A stretch of 64,000 bases of DNA from Peristeroidobacter soli (GTDB lineage Bacteria > Pseudomonadota > Gammaproteobacteria > Steroidobacterales > Steroidobacteraceae). Positions 1-8,038 of the stretch are shown piece after piece. A model generated the notes under the pieces. The model was not told the DNA's origin. It saw only the letters and a program-made list of their open reading frames with translations, and did not search any database. Location of the stretch: the NCBI RefSeq assembly GCF_004138485.1, contig NZ_RYEV01000006.1, positions 496,001 to 560,000 of the forward strand. Reading direction: 5' to 3'. Position 1 is the first letter of the stretch; each line of letters opens with the position of its first letter. The translations under genes were made by a program, and so were the position numbers.

Positions 1-1
1 T

Positions 2-1102
2 CCGGTCACAGCGATGCAGGGGATGGCGGACCGCGAAAGCAGTCGCCCCATCGCCCTGGATACGGTGTATCGCATCTACTCCATGACAAAGCCGGTGACG
101 ACCGTGGCGATGATGACGCTGGTCGAGCGCGGCCTCGTGAAACTGGATGGGCCAATCGCGGATTTCCTGCCCGAGTTCGCGCAGCCGCGGGTATTTGTGA
201 GATTCGAAGGGGAAACGGTTGTCACCGAGCCGGCCCGTACGCCCATTACCGTGCGACACCTGCTGACGCATACGGCGGGCTTGAGCGAAAGTTTCAACGA
301 TGGCCTGGAGCCCACGGCGAAACTGTACAAACAGGCCGGTTTGATCGCGGGCCAGTGGTATCGATCGGGAAAGATCTCGACACTGGCGGATTTCTCGCGA
401 GCCATTGCACAGATTCCCCTGGCGGCGCAGCCCGGAACGCGCTGGATCTATGGCACGTCGCTGGATGTGGCCGGCCGTGTGATCGAGGTGGCGTCGGGTA
501 TGGATTTCGGCGAGTACGTGCGCCGGCAGGTGCTGGAACCATTGGGGATGCGCGACACCGCATTCCAGGTTTCAGCGGCGCAGCGCACGCGGCTTGCGGC
601 TCTATATCGAATCGGCTCGGACGGACTGGAGCGAATGGCCGATGAGCAGATTCCCGCATGGGGTACGGATCATGTCATTCCCACGGGCGGCGCCGGCTTG
701 TTCTCGACACTGCCGGACTACTGTCGATTTGCGCGGATGCTGTTGAACTCGGGCGAACTCGATGGCGTGCGCGTGCTTCGAGCCGCGAGCGTCGACGCGA
801 TGATGACCGATCAACTGGCCGGAAAACTCGGACCCGAGCCGCTGTCGACCGCGGCCCGCTTTGGCCTGGGTGGGGAGGTCAAGGGGCTCGGCTTCGGCCT
901 GGGCGGATCGGTGATGCTCGATCCGAATCGAGCCGACGGCTCCGATTCACTCGGCGAATACGCTTGGGGTGGCGCCGCGAGCACCACGTTCTGGGTGAAT
1001 CGCGCCCGCTCCTTCGGCGTGGTGTTCATGACCCAGAAGCTGCCCTCCGGCGTGCACCCGTTGCGTGACGAGTTGCGCGAGCGTGTTTACCGACTGCTCT
1101 GA
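2..1102 (+). CDS. Serine beta-lactamase-fold hydrolase (class C / esterase type), 5'-truncated by the window
   Basis: The reading frame is open to the left edge, so the N-terminus is missing. Visible motifs are the SxxK nucleophile motif (SMTK, just after DTVYRIYS), the HTAGL segment typical of the beta-lactamase/transpeptidase-like family (PF00144), a YGT tyrosine motif, a GGAGLFSTLPDY segment and a C-terminal WGGAASTTFWV segment in the position of the third motif. Members are class C beta-lactamases, D-aminopeptidases and EstB-type esterases; sequence alone does not decide the substrate, and esterase or beta-lactamase-like hydrolase is the safest reading. It converges with the TBDR gene to its right and ends at a strong hairpin. 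Confidence 0.88.
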   Translation, partial: PVTAMQGMADRESSRPIALDTVYRIYSMTKPVTTVAMMTLVERGLVKLDGPIADFLPEFAQPRVFVRFEGETVVTEPARTPITVRHLLTHTAGLSESFNDGLEPTAKLYKQAGLIAGQWYRSGKISTLADFSRAIAQIPLAAQPGTRWIYGTSLDVAGRVIEVASGMDFGEYVRRQVLEPLGMRDTAFQVSAAQRTRLAALYRIGSDGLERMADEQIPAWGTDHVIPTGGAGLFSTLPDYCRFARMLLNSGELDGVRVLRAASVDAMMTDQLAGKLGPEPLSTAARFGLGGEVKGLGFGLGGSVMLDPNRADGSDSLGEYAWGGAASTTFWVNRARSFGVVFMTQKLPSGVHPLRDELRERVYRLL

Positions 1103-1108
1103 GCGCCC

Positions 1109-1130
1109 GCTCGTGCGTTTTCGCACGAGC
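1109..1130. terminator. Perfect 9-bp hairpin between convergent genes
   Basis: GCTCGTGCG and CGCACGAGC flank a TTTT loop. The hairpin sits between the stop of the hydrolase (1102) and the stop of the convergent TBDR (1154), so it could terminate both directions. There is no T-tract on either side, as is common in GC-rich genomes. Confidence 0.6.
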
Positions 1131-1153
1131 ACGCCCGATCCTGCGGGGGCGAA

Positions 1154-3424
1154 CTAACGCTCGCCGAAGCTCGCTTCGAAACTCACGCCCACGGTACGTG
1201 GCCAGGGCGCGACGGCCAGTGTCGTGCCGTCGCTGAACACCGGCTCATTGGCGTCAGTCGCATTCTTCACGAAAGCCGCCACGCTATAGCGACCGAACTC
1301 CGCGGTCAGGCGCAGGTTGAGGATGGAGTAGTTGCCGATGCGCCGGTAGGTCGACGCCGTTCTCCGGAACGTGTTCGAGTAAGTGCCGGTGTAGCTGTAG
1401 TCCGCCGAACCGATCAGGTCCATGCCGCTCAACGGCAGCAGGTAGCTGATCGAGGCCGAGCCGCTGTAACGCGGCACGTAAGGAATCTTGTCACCGGCGC
1501 GCCCGATGGTGGCGGAGGCGAGCGAGGAGGAGTTGATCTGATCCTCCGTCAGATGCGAGTCCATGACGTTGAACGTGGCGCCGAGCGTGAGGCGTTGCGT
1601 GGGCCGATAGTTGCTCTCCGCCTCGAAGCCGTAGACGCGTGCGGCGCCGGCATTGGTGATGAACGAGAACACATTGTCGGCGGTGCGCGTCGACACCTGG
1701 ATATTGTCCCAATCGATGCGATAGCCGGCGACGTTGACGACCAGCTTGTCCTGCAGCCACTGAGTCTTCAGTCCCAGTTCGTAGCTCCACAGACTGTCCG
1801 CCTCGAAGGGAATCAGATCCTGCGGAATGTTCGGAGTGTTGTTCGTGCCGCCGGGGCGGAAGCCTTCCGCCGCCGTGGCATACACCATCAAGTCGTCGGT
1901 CAGCTGGCCATTGACGCCGAATTTGCCGACGATGCCGGACTCGCCCGTGGTCGTTGACGTGTACGGACTCGCTGCCTGAAACGTCGGCGCGCTCGGTGTG
2001 ACAACCTCGCCGGCCACCGTTTTGGTGTAATCGTAATAGCGCAGACCCGCGGTGACCGACCAGCCGGGGACGAATTCGTAAGTGCCTTCGCCGAACGCTG
2101 CCCACTGCCGGTAGTCCGTAGCGATGTATCTGAGGCCCGTCACATCGAGGGGCTCGATCAAGCGGCCGGTGGCCGCGTCGGCCCGCACGACGTAACTGTC
2201 GACATCGTCGTCGCGATCTTCGAAGTAGCCGCCGATGCTCCACTGAAACGCACCGTCACCGCTCGAGCTCAAGCGCAGTTCCTGCGTCAATACCGAGGTG
2301 TCCATGACGGCATAGAACAGCCCTGGCGATCGGCTGGCCGCATAGGCGAGATACTGATCGCGCTGTGCGGTGCTGCATGCGGCGGGCGCGGTCAAGTTGA
2401 AATAGATTCGACAAGCCGTCGTGGGAGCGGCCAGCGACGATAAAATCGTAGCGGTGGCATCCACCGTGCGCTCGGTCTGGGAGTTTTGCCACGACGAGGC
2501 GGACACCAGCTGCGCTGGCCCCAGATCCCATTTCACCACGGCGCTGAGCAGGTCGAACTGTTCATCGTAGCTGTATTGCGTGGGCCAGTTGTGATTGAAC
2601 TGACCCAGCGCCACTCGATAGAACGCCGCATCATCGAGCTGCGAGTCCTGGTGGATGCCCATCAGAGTGAGCGATAGCGTGTCCGTCGGCGTGTACTGCA
2701 GCGAGGAGCGCACACTGTACTGTTCCATGTCGTTGGTATCGTTCAGCCGCAACGCGAGCTGATCGATATAACCTTCGCGATAGGTATAGGTGCCGACGGT
2801 GCGCAGCGCGAGCTGGTCGGTCAGCGGCAGATTCAACATGCCCGCTCCGCCGTAGTTGACTCCTCCGTGTTCGGTCGAGGACACCTCGGTGCGAACGCGG
2901 CCCGACAGCGCCTCCGGATCGGGATCGTTGAAAATGTAGCGCACGGCGCCGCCCATGGAACTGGAGCCATACAATGTTCCCTGCGGACCGCGCAGCACTT
3001 CGACACGCCGCAAGTCATAAACGGCCAGATCGCCGGTGCGACCGCCCGGATCGGCAGCGGTTCCTTCCGAACCGACGATGGGCGTTTCGCCGTAGTACAT
3101 CGCAACTGTCGCTTCGCCTTGCGAGCGCACGCCACGAATGGACATGCGGCCGCGGCCACCGCCAGTCTCACCCTCTTGCACCACCAGGCCGGGCACTTCG
3201 CGGAAGAAATCTTCCAGACTCTGCGCGCCGCGCCGTTCCAGCGCATCTCCGGAAATCGCGGTAATCGCCAGCGGTGTTTCCTGAAGCAGCGTGTCCCGCT
3301 TGGTTGCGGAGACCACGATTTCTTCGAGCGTGTCGACAGCGGTCGACTCGGGTGCTTGCTGTGCGAGCGCCACTTGAGACATCAGCAACGCGCCGGCCGT
3401 CCACGTGAATTTATACTGCTCCAC
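1154..3424 (-). CDS. TonB-dependent outer-membrane receptor
   Basis: 756 aa. A signal peptide (about residues 1-22, ending ALAQQ) is followed by a TonB-box-like segment LEEIVVSATKRD (about 33-44), the plug domain with VEVLRGPQGTLYG and GGAVRYI, and a long beta-barrel region. The plug-barrel arrangement and length match the iron-complex/catabolic TBDR family, which imports scarce large or chelated ligands using TonB energy. The C-terminus ends SFGER rather than with the usual terminal aromatic residue. The next gene upstream on the same strand is a secreted alpha/beta hydrolase, so a hydrolysis-plus-uptake pair is plausible. The ligand cannot be named. Confidence 0.95.
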   Translation of the reverse strand: MEQYKFTWTAGALLMSQVALAQQAPESTAVDTLEEIVVSATKRDTLLQETPLAITAISGDALERRGAQSLEDFFREVPGLVVQEGETGGGRGRMSIRGVRSQGEATVAMYYGETPIVGSEGTAADPGGRTGDLAVYDLRRVEVLRGPQGTLYGSSSMGGAVRYIFNDPDPEALSGRVRTEVSSTEHGGVNYGGAGMLNLPLTDQLALRTVGTYTYREGYIDQLALRLNDTNDMEQYSVRSSLQYTPTDTLSLTLMGIHQDSQLDDAAFYRVALGQFNHNWPTQYSYDEQFDLLSAVVKWDLGPAQLVSASSWQNSQTERTVDATATILSSLAAPTTACRIYFNLTAPAACSTAQRDQYLAYAASRSPGLFYAVMDTSVLTQELRLSSSGDGAFQWSIGGYFEDRDDDVDSYVVRADAATGRLIEPLDVTGLRYIATDYRQWAAFGEGTYEFVPGWSVTAGLRYYDYTKTVAGEVVTPSAPTFQAASPYTSTTTGESGIVGKFGVNGQLTDDLMVYATAAEGFRPGGTNNTPNIPQDLIPFEADSLWSYELGLKTQWLQDKLVVNVAGYRIDWDNIQVSTRTADNVFSFITNAGAARVYGFEAESNYRPTQRLTLGATFNVMDSHLTEDQINSSSLASATIGRAGDKIPYVPRYSGSASISYLLPLSGMDLIGSADYSYTGTYSNTFRRTASTYRRIGNYSILNLRLTAEFGRYSVAAFVKNATDANEPVFSDGTTLAVAPWPRTVGVSFEASFGER

Positions 3425-3556
3425 TCGCGCACTCCCCGTTCATGTTGTTGGCAATCTGTCGGGCAGCCGGCGTTGGCGCTCCGGATTCGATCCTATGCGC
3501 AAGCCGATTCGCGCTCTTGACGAATCAGGCAATCGAAATTGTCAATTAGATGCGCG

Positions 3557-4420
3557 TTACCAATCGAACGGTTCGCAGGCGCGCGACAGAGTGCCGATGC
3601 GAGGCCTGGCACGGCCTGCCGCCGCAGCGACCAGCGCGGTACTTTCGCGAATGATGCCGGGGTCGTCCTTGTGCACCATGTGGCCGGCATCCTGGGCAAT
3701 GAAATATTTGCCGTGGGTCCGGTCGACCAGATCGATATGACCGCGACGCCATCCGGCGATGAAAGCAGGGCTGACACTCGAGGCGTACTTTCCCGAAGAG
3801 ATGACCGCGACCGGCACGCCACACAGCGGCGGATAGCGCCGCACGGTTTCGAGTGTCGCCGCGAATGCGCGGGACAGGCGCAAGCCCGCTTGTTGTTCCT
3901 TGGTGGGATTGGGAACGTCGTTGGCTTTGATCCGCGGCCCGGCGACGACGGCGGCGCCGCCGATTCCATCGATGCCGAGTGCCGTGTTGGCATCCACATA
4001 GACCAGACCGATGACGGCCTCGGGATACAGGTTGCCGAACAGGTGGATCAGAAAACCGCCGTAAGAGTGACCGACGAGAATCAACTGCCGCGTGCGACCT
4101 AACTCGTACAGCCCGGCGTGCAAGCGGGCCACCTCCTCGTACACATCATAGGTGTCGCGAGGCAAGCTGCTCGAGCCCATGCCGGCACGGTCGTAACTTA
4201 TGACTGTTGCGCCAGTGGCCTCGGCCAGCAGCGACGCCGTTTCGTTCCAGGTATCCGCATTCAATCCGGAGCCGGCCTCCAGCAGTATCGTTCGATCGTC
4301 GCCGGCATAGATCCGGAAATGCAGCTCGACACCGTTCACGCTCAGCGTTCGGTCGCTGGGACCGGCGGCGAAAGAGGACGGCGCTGCCAGCAAGAGCAGC
4401 AACACAGACAGGTATTTCAT
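3557..4420 (-). CDS. Secreted alpha/beta hydrolase
   Basis: 287 aa from ATG at 4420, chosen because it opens a signal peptide (MKYLSVLLLLLAAPSSFA); longer in-frame starts would bury it. The fold is alpha/beta hydrolase: an LLEAGSG oxyanion-side strand, a GHSYGG nucleophile elbow (serine) near residue 115, and a C-terminal DAGHMVH segment supplying the catalytic histidine. It is probably a periplasmic esterase or lactonase acting on a small ester. It lies 132 bp upstream of the TBDR on the same strand and is divergent from the AraC-type regulator at 4555, which may control both directions. Confidence 0.88.
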   Translation of the reverse strand: MKYLSVLLLLLAAPSSFAAGPSDRTLSVNGVELHFRIYAGDDRTILLEAGSGLNADTWNETASLLAEATGATVISYDRAGMGSSSLPRDTYDVYEEVARLHAGLYELGRTRQLILVGHSYGGFLIHLFGNLYPEAVIGLVYVDANTALGIDGIGGAAVVAGPRIKANDVPNPTKEQQAGLRLSRAFAATLETVRRYPPLCGVPVAVISSGKYASSVSPAFIAGWRRGHIDLVDRTHGKYFIAQDAGHMVHKDDPGIIRESTALVAAAAGRARPRIGTLSRACEPFDW

Positions 4421-4554
4421 GGGCGCATTATGCAGCCTTTCGAAATTCCGACTTTGCTCTCGAGGCTGCGCAGTCGCCGCGGCAGCAGCTTGAAGGGGTG
4501 CGGAGCCTGAGTGAGAATCGGCCGGCCGGGTGGTCGGCCAACCAGAACTCACTG
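4421..4554. promoter_or_regulatory. Divergent promoter region, alpha/beta hydrolase versus AraC regulator
   Basis: 134 bp without a gene between two divergent starts. It must carry promoters for both directions, but I see no convincing -35/-10 pair or repeated operator. Confidence 0.45.
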
Positions 4555-5679
4555 ATGCTCAACAAGCCGGATGCTGGGCTCGCGACCGATCCTGATGCAG
4601 GGACGGGAACGTGTGGCCTGGATGGCGAAGCGGTCAAAGCCTTGCTTCAAGGGGCCGTGCTCAAAGGGCGCGACCCGCTCGTCATCCTGCGCGGTGCCTC
4701 GATCGATCCGCTGGTTTATGGAAATGCCGATGCGGCGATCGATGGCCGGTCGCTGGTTCGGCTGGTGCGCCAGATCCAAAGCTCGATCGACGATGTGTAC
4801 CTCGGCTTTCTGGGGCAGGGCTGCCGGCTGGCGCTCGAGACCGAGCGCATGCTGTCCTTCCTGCACTGTGCGACTTTCGGTGAGGCCTTGCGCGTAAGCA
4901 TCCGGTTCACGGATGCGATGTCCACCGACGTGGGGCCCTGGATCGAGGAAGAGCACGGCTCCGGGCTGCAACACATCTGCAAGTACCACACGATCGCCGG
5001 CGTCGAGCGCGACATCCTGGTGTGGATCCGATTCGTCTGGATTTATCAGATGTTCAGCTGGCTGATCGGCCGCCCTCTGGCGTTGCGCGGCGTTTCTGTC
5101 AAAGGGTCCCGCCCGGTGCAGGCGAACGGCTTCGATCGATTTGCGCTGTTCGGTTGTCCGGTGACCTTCAATGCGCCGGTCGATGCGCTCTGTTACAGCT
5201 GGAGCGACCTGACGGTGCGGCTGGTGCACGGCTCGATTTCGGAATACGAAGAATATTATTCGAGCGAGCCCGACTGGTTCGCTTCACCCGGCCATGGCTT
5301 GAGCTGGCACGAAAAGACCCAGCAGGTGCTGATCGATCTGCAAAAGGCGGGGCTGGGGTCCGCGCCCATCGAAGTGGTGGCGGCGCGCCTGCGCACCCGG
5401 CCGCGACGCCTGCGCCACGACCTGGCGCTCGAAGGCCATAGTTTTCAGGACATCAGGACACGCTTGCGAGGCGAGCTTGCGAGTGCGTATCTGCTCGCAA
5501 GCGATGTGCCCATTACCGCCATCGGTCTGGTGCTGGGATTCAGCGAGCCCGGCAGTTTCTCTCGCAAGTTTTTCGCCTGGGCGGGCATGACGCCGTCCGC
5601 TTATCGTGCCGAGTACATCGCGGATCCGGTGAAGGTCGCCGCCGCCACGGCTTTGCTCAAAGAGCGCCGCATCTCGTAA
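4555..5679 (+). CDS. AraC-family transcriptional regulator
   Basis: 374 aa from ATG at 4555 (MLNKPDAG). A longer in-frame extension overlaps the divergent hydrolase and is arginine-rich, so I rejected it. The N-terminal about 230 residues resemble the arabinose-binding-type effector domain of OruR/ArgR-like AraC proteins. The C-terminal about 100 residues hold the two helix-turn-helix units, ending in the family signature around LVLGFSEPGSFSRKFFAW and GMTPSAYR. It lies immediately before the TBDR/ligase/MFS/esterase operon, and a pair of direct repeats occurs in the 129 bp between them, so it is probably the local activator. Confidence 0.9.
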   Translation: MLNKPDAGLATDPDAGTGTCGLDGEAVKALLQGAVLKGRDPLVILRGASIDPLVYGNADAAIDGRSLVRLVRQIQSSIDDVYLGFLGQGCRLALETERMLSFLHCATFGEALRVSIRFTDAMSTDVGPWIEEEHGSGLQHICKYHTIAGVERDILVWIRFVWIYQMFSWLIGRPLALRGVSVKGSRPVQANGFDRFALFGCPVTFNAPVDALCYSWSDLTVRLVHGSISEYEEYYSSEPDWFASPGHGLSWHEKTQQVLIDLQKAGLGSAPIEVVAARLRTRPRRLRHDLALEGHSFQDIRTRLRGELASAYLLASDVPITAIGLVLGFSEPGSFSRKFFAWAGMTPSAYRAEYIADPVKVAAATALLKERRIS

Positions 5680-5684
5680 GCCTG

Positions 5685-5719
5685 GTCACTTCTGCCAACT
5701 CGGTCTGTCACTCCTGCCA
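5685..5719 (+). promoter_or_regulatory. Direct repeat GTCACTYCTGCCA x2, probable AraC operator
   Basis: GTCACTTCTGCCA (5685-5697) and GTCACTCCTGCCA (5707-5719) match at 12 of 13 positions. Their starts are 22 bp apart, two helical turns, which is the geometry AraC-family proteins use on tandem half-sites. The pair starts 6 bp after the AraC gene's stop and 90-124 bp before the TBDR start codon. Confidence 0.6.
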
Positions 5720-5808
5720 TGGCCTTTTTTTCGGCCGGTGGCATCCTCCTGCGCAACGCTAGAGGCTGGCGAACAGCCCTAAGACGAACTCAGAACGAGG
5801 GGGACGGG

Positions 5809-8031
5809 ATGAAACTGAATCGCACCGCCAAGCTGCGCGGCAGAATGCTGTACCTGGGCGCTTCGACGCTGATCTGCGGGTTCGGGCTCAGCGCCGAAGC
5901 ACAGACTCAAAACCAGGATGAAACGCGGCGTGCACCGACCGAGACGGTCATTGAAGACATCGTAGTTACGGCCGAGCGGCGTAGCGAAGGATTGCAGAAC
6001 GTTCCCATCGCGATCACCGCGATCTCGGGAGATACCCTGCAGGAGGCTGGCGTAACGAGCGTCGGCGAGCTGGTCCAGCTCACGCCCAGCCTGCAATTCG
6101 GTGAACGCTTCGGCAATGTGTTCATCGCCGTGCGCGGCATCGGTCAGGCGGGCCAGGATATCGGCAGCCAATCCGGCGTCACGGTGTCACAGGACGGCGT
6201 GCCGCTGCTCAATCACTTCATGATGGACGGGACATTCCTGGACGTCTCGCAAGTCGCGGTACTGCGCGGACCGCAAGGCACGTTCGAAGGGCGCAACGCC
6301 ACCGGCGGCGCGATCAACGTTTACAGCAATCAACCGACCAACGAGCTCGCCGGCTCGATCGCGCTCACCGCGGGCGAATACGAACGCTGGGGTGTGCGAG
6401 GGTTCGTGAACGCGCCGCTCATCTCCGATCGACTGATCGCCCGCGTCGCTTTTCAGAGAGAAGAAGCCGACGGCTGGCTCAGAAACGATTTTCTGGGCAT
6501 CGACAAGAACGATACCGATCTGTCGCAGGTCAGGGCGTCGTTGCTCGGAAAAGTTACCGACGACTTCACTGTGCGCGCCATCTTCGAAGCGACGCGCGAT
6601 CGTGGCAATCCCGCTTTCGCAACTGTGTTGGGCCGTGCGCGCCCCGATAAGCCGACGATCGTCGAAGTCTTGGGACTGCCGCGGAACGATCTGGAGAATC
6701 GGGTCGTGTACATGAATCGCAGCGACCAGCGCGATACCGAAAGCCATAAATCGATTCTGATCGCGAACTGGAACGTGCGTCCGGGCTTCGCCATCGCATC
6801 GACGACCGGTTATATCAAGCATGATCTGGTGCTGACCGACAGCGACAACGACGGCACCACCGGCGACTTCTCGGACTTCCCGTACGTTGGCATCCACGTG
6901 AATCAGTTCACGCAGGACCTGACAGTGACCGCGGACCTGAGCAACAGGACCGACCTGGTCGCCGGCGCGTTCTATATGAATGGCGAGTCCAGCCAACCGC
7001 TGGTGCTGAGCGTTCCGCCGGCGCTGATCGGCGCGTTCAACTATGACCCGGTCGAGAAGCTGGATTCCTATGCGATTTACGCACAACTCCGGCATCAGCT
7101 GACCGACAGCCTGCGCGTGACCGTGGGGGGACGCTACACGATCGATGAAAAGGACTTCGTGATGGACGCCAACATCATCGGCGCCAGGGTTCGCAGAACC
7201 GCCGACGATTCCTGGGGTGCGTTCACGCCGCGGTTCGTCATCGACTATGTTCCCAACGACAACACGCTGCTTTACGTGAGCGCGTCGCGCGGCTTCAAGT
7301 CCGGCGGATTCAATACGTTCGGCGACGTGTCCCAGCCCGTGAATCTGTTCGATCCGGAGTTTGTCTGGAACTACGAAGCGGGCCTGAAAGCCTCGTTCCT
7401 CGATCGGGCGCTGCGCATGGGCGTGACCGGTTTCTACTCCGATTACACCAACCTGCAGCAGACGCTGTTCCGGATCAATCCGCAGACCAATGTGAGATAC
7501 CCGCGGGTCGAGAATGCGGCTTCCGCGACGATCTCGGGCGTGGAGCTGGACCTCGAAGCGATTCCATTCCGCGGCTTGCGGCTGAGAGCGTCGGCGACAT
7601 GGCTCGATGCGGAGTTCGGCCACTTCACCAGCATCGATCCGATCTATCCCGAACGCGGCGATCAGGATCTGACCGGCAATCGCTTGCCGCAGGCGCCGCA
7701 GTGGCAGTTCGGCGTGTCGAGCGAATACAGCTTGCCGATCTCCAGCGCCTTGGAGATCGTGGCGCGGGCGGACTACAAGTGGCAGAGCGAAATCTATTTC
7801 GATCTGTTCAACAATCCACTCAATACCCAAGGCACCTACGGATTGCTCAATGCCTCCGTGTCGATCGGCACCATGGACGCGCGCTGGTCGCTGACGGCTT
7901 TCATTCGTAACGCCTTCGATGAGCGTTATGTGAGTCAGTCCCTCACGTCGGCGAGCGATACCGTGCCCGCCCGGGTCGGGCAGTTGGGAGCGCCCAGTCA
8001 GTACGGCGTCACGCTCAGCCATCGTTTCTAA
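5809..8031 (+). CDS. TonB-dependent outer-membrane receptor
   Basis: 740 aa from ATG at 5809, preceded by a GAGGGGGACGGG ribosome-binding region and opening a signal peptide (MKLNRTAKLRG... ending LSAEAQ). Then come a TonB-box-like IEDIVVTAERR, the plug domain with VAVLRGPQGTFEGRNATGG, and a barrel ending in SHRF with the expected terminal phenylalanine. It is the first gene of an operon with a CoA ligase, an MFS carrier and a carboxylesterase, so its ligand is probably an ester or carboxylic acid the other three process. The AraC regulator and its putative operator lie directly upstream. Confidence 0.95.
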   Translation: MKLNRTAKLRGRMLYLGASTLICGFGLSAEAQTQNQDETRRAPTETVIEDIVVTAERRSEGLQNVPIAITAISGDTLQEAGVTSVGELVQLTPSLQFGERFGNVFIAVRGIGQAGQDIGSQSGVTVSQDGVPLLNHFMMDGTFLDVSQVAVLRGPQGTFEGRNATGGAINVYSNQPTNELAGSIALTAGEYERWGVRGFVNAPLISDRLIARVAFQREEADGWLRNDFLGIDKNDTDLSQVRASLLGKVTDDFTVRAIFEATRDRGNPAFATVLGRARPDKPTIVEVLGLPRNDLENRVVYMNRSDQRDTESHKSILIANWNVRPGFAIASTTGYIKHDLVLTDSDNDGTTGDFSDFPYVGIHVNQFTQDLTVTADLSNRTDLVAGAFYMNGESSQPLVLSVPPALIGAFNYDPVEKLDSYAIYAQLRHQLTDSLRVTVGGRYTIDEKDFVMDANIIGARVRRTADDSWGAFTPRFVIDYVPNDNTLLYVSASRGFKSGGFNTFGDVSQPVNLFDPEFVWNYEAGLKASFLDRALRMGVTGFYSDYTNLQQTLFRINPQTNVRYPRVENAASATISGVELDLEAIPFRGLRLRASATWLDAEFGHFTSIDPIYPERGDQDLTGNRLPQAPQWQFGVSSEYSLPISSALEIVARADYKWQSEIYFDLFNNPLNTQGTYGLLNASVSIGTMDARWSLTAFIRNAFDERYVSQSLTSASDTVPARVGQLGAPSQYGVTLSHRF

Positions 8032-8038
8032 ACCGCTC

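Noticed and set aside
5712-5745. Hairpin-like GCCATGGCC...GGCCGGTGGC with a T-rich loop
   Set aside because: The arms pair only with a bulge and the T-run is in the loop instead of after the stem, so it is not a terminator.
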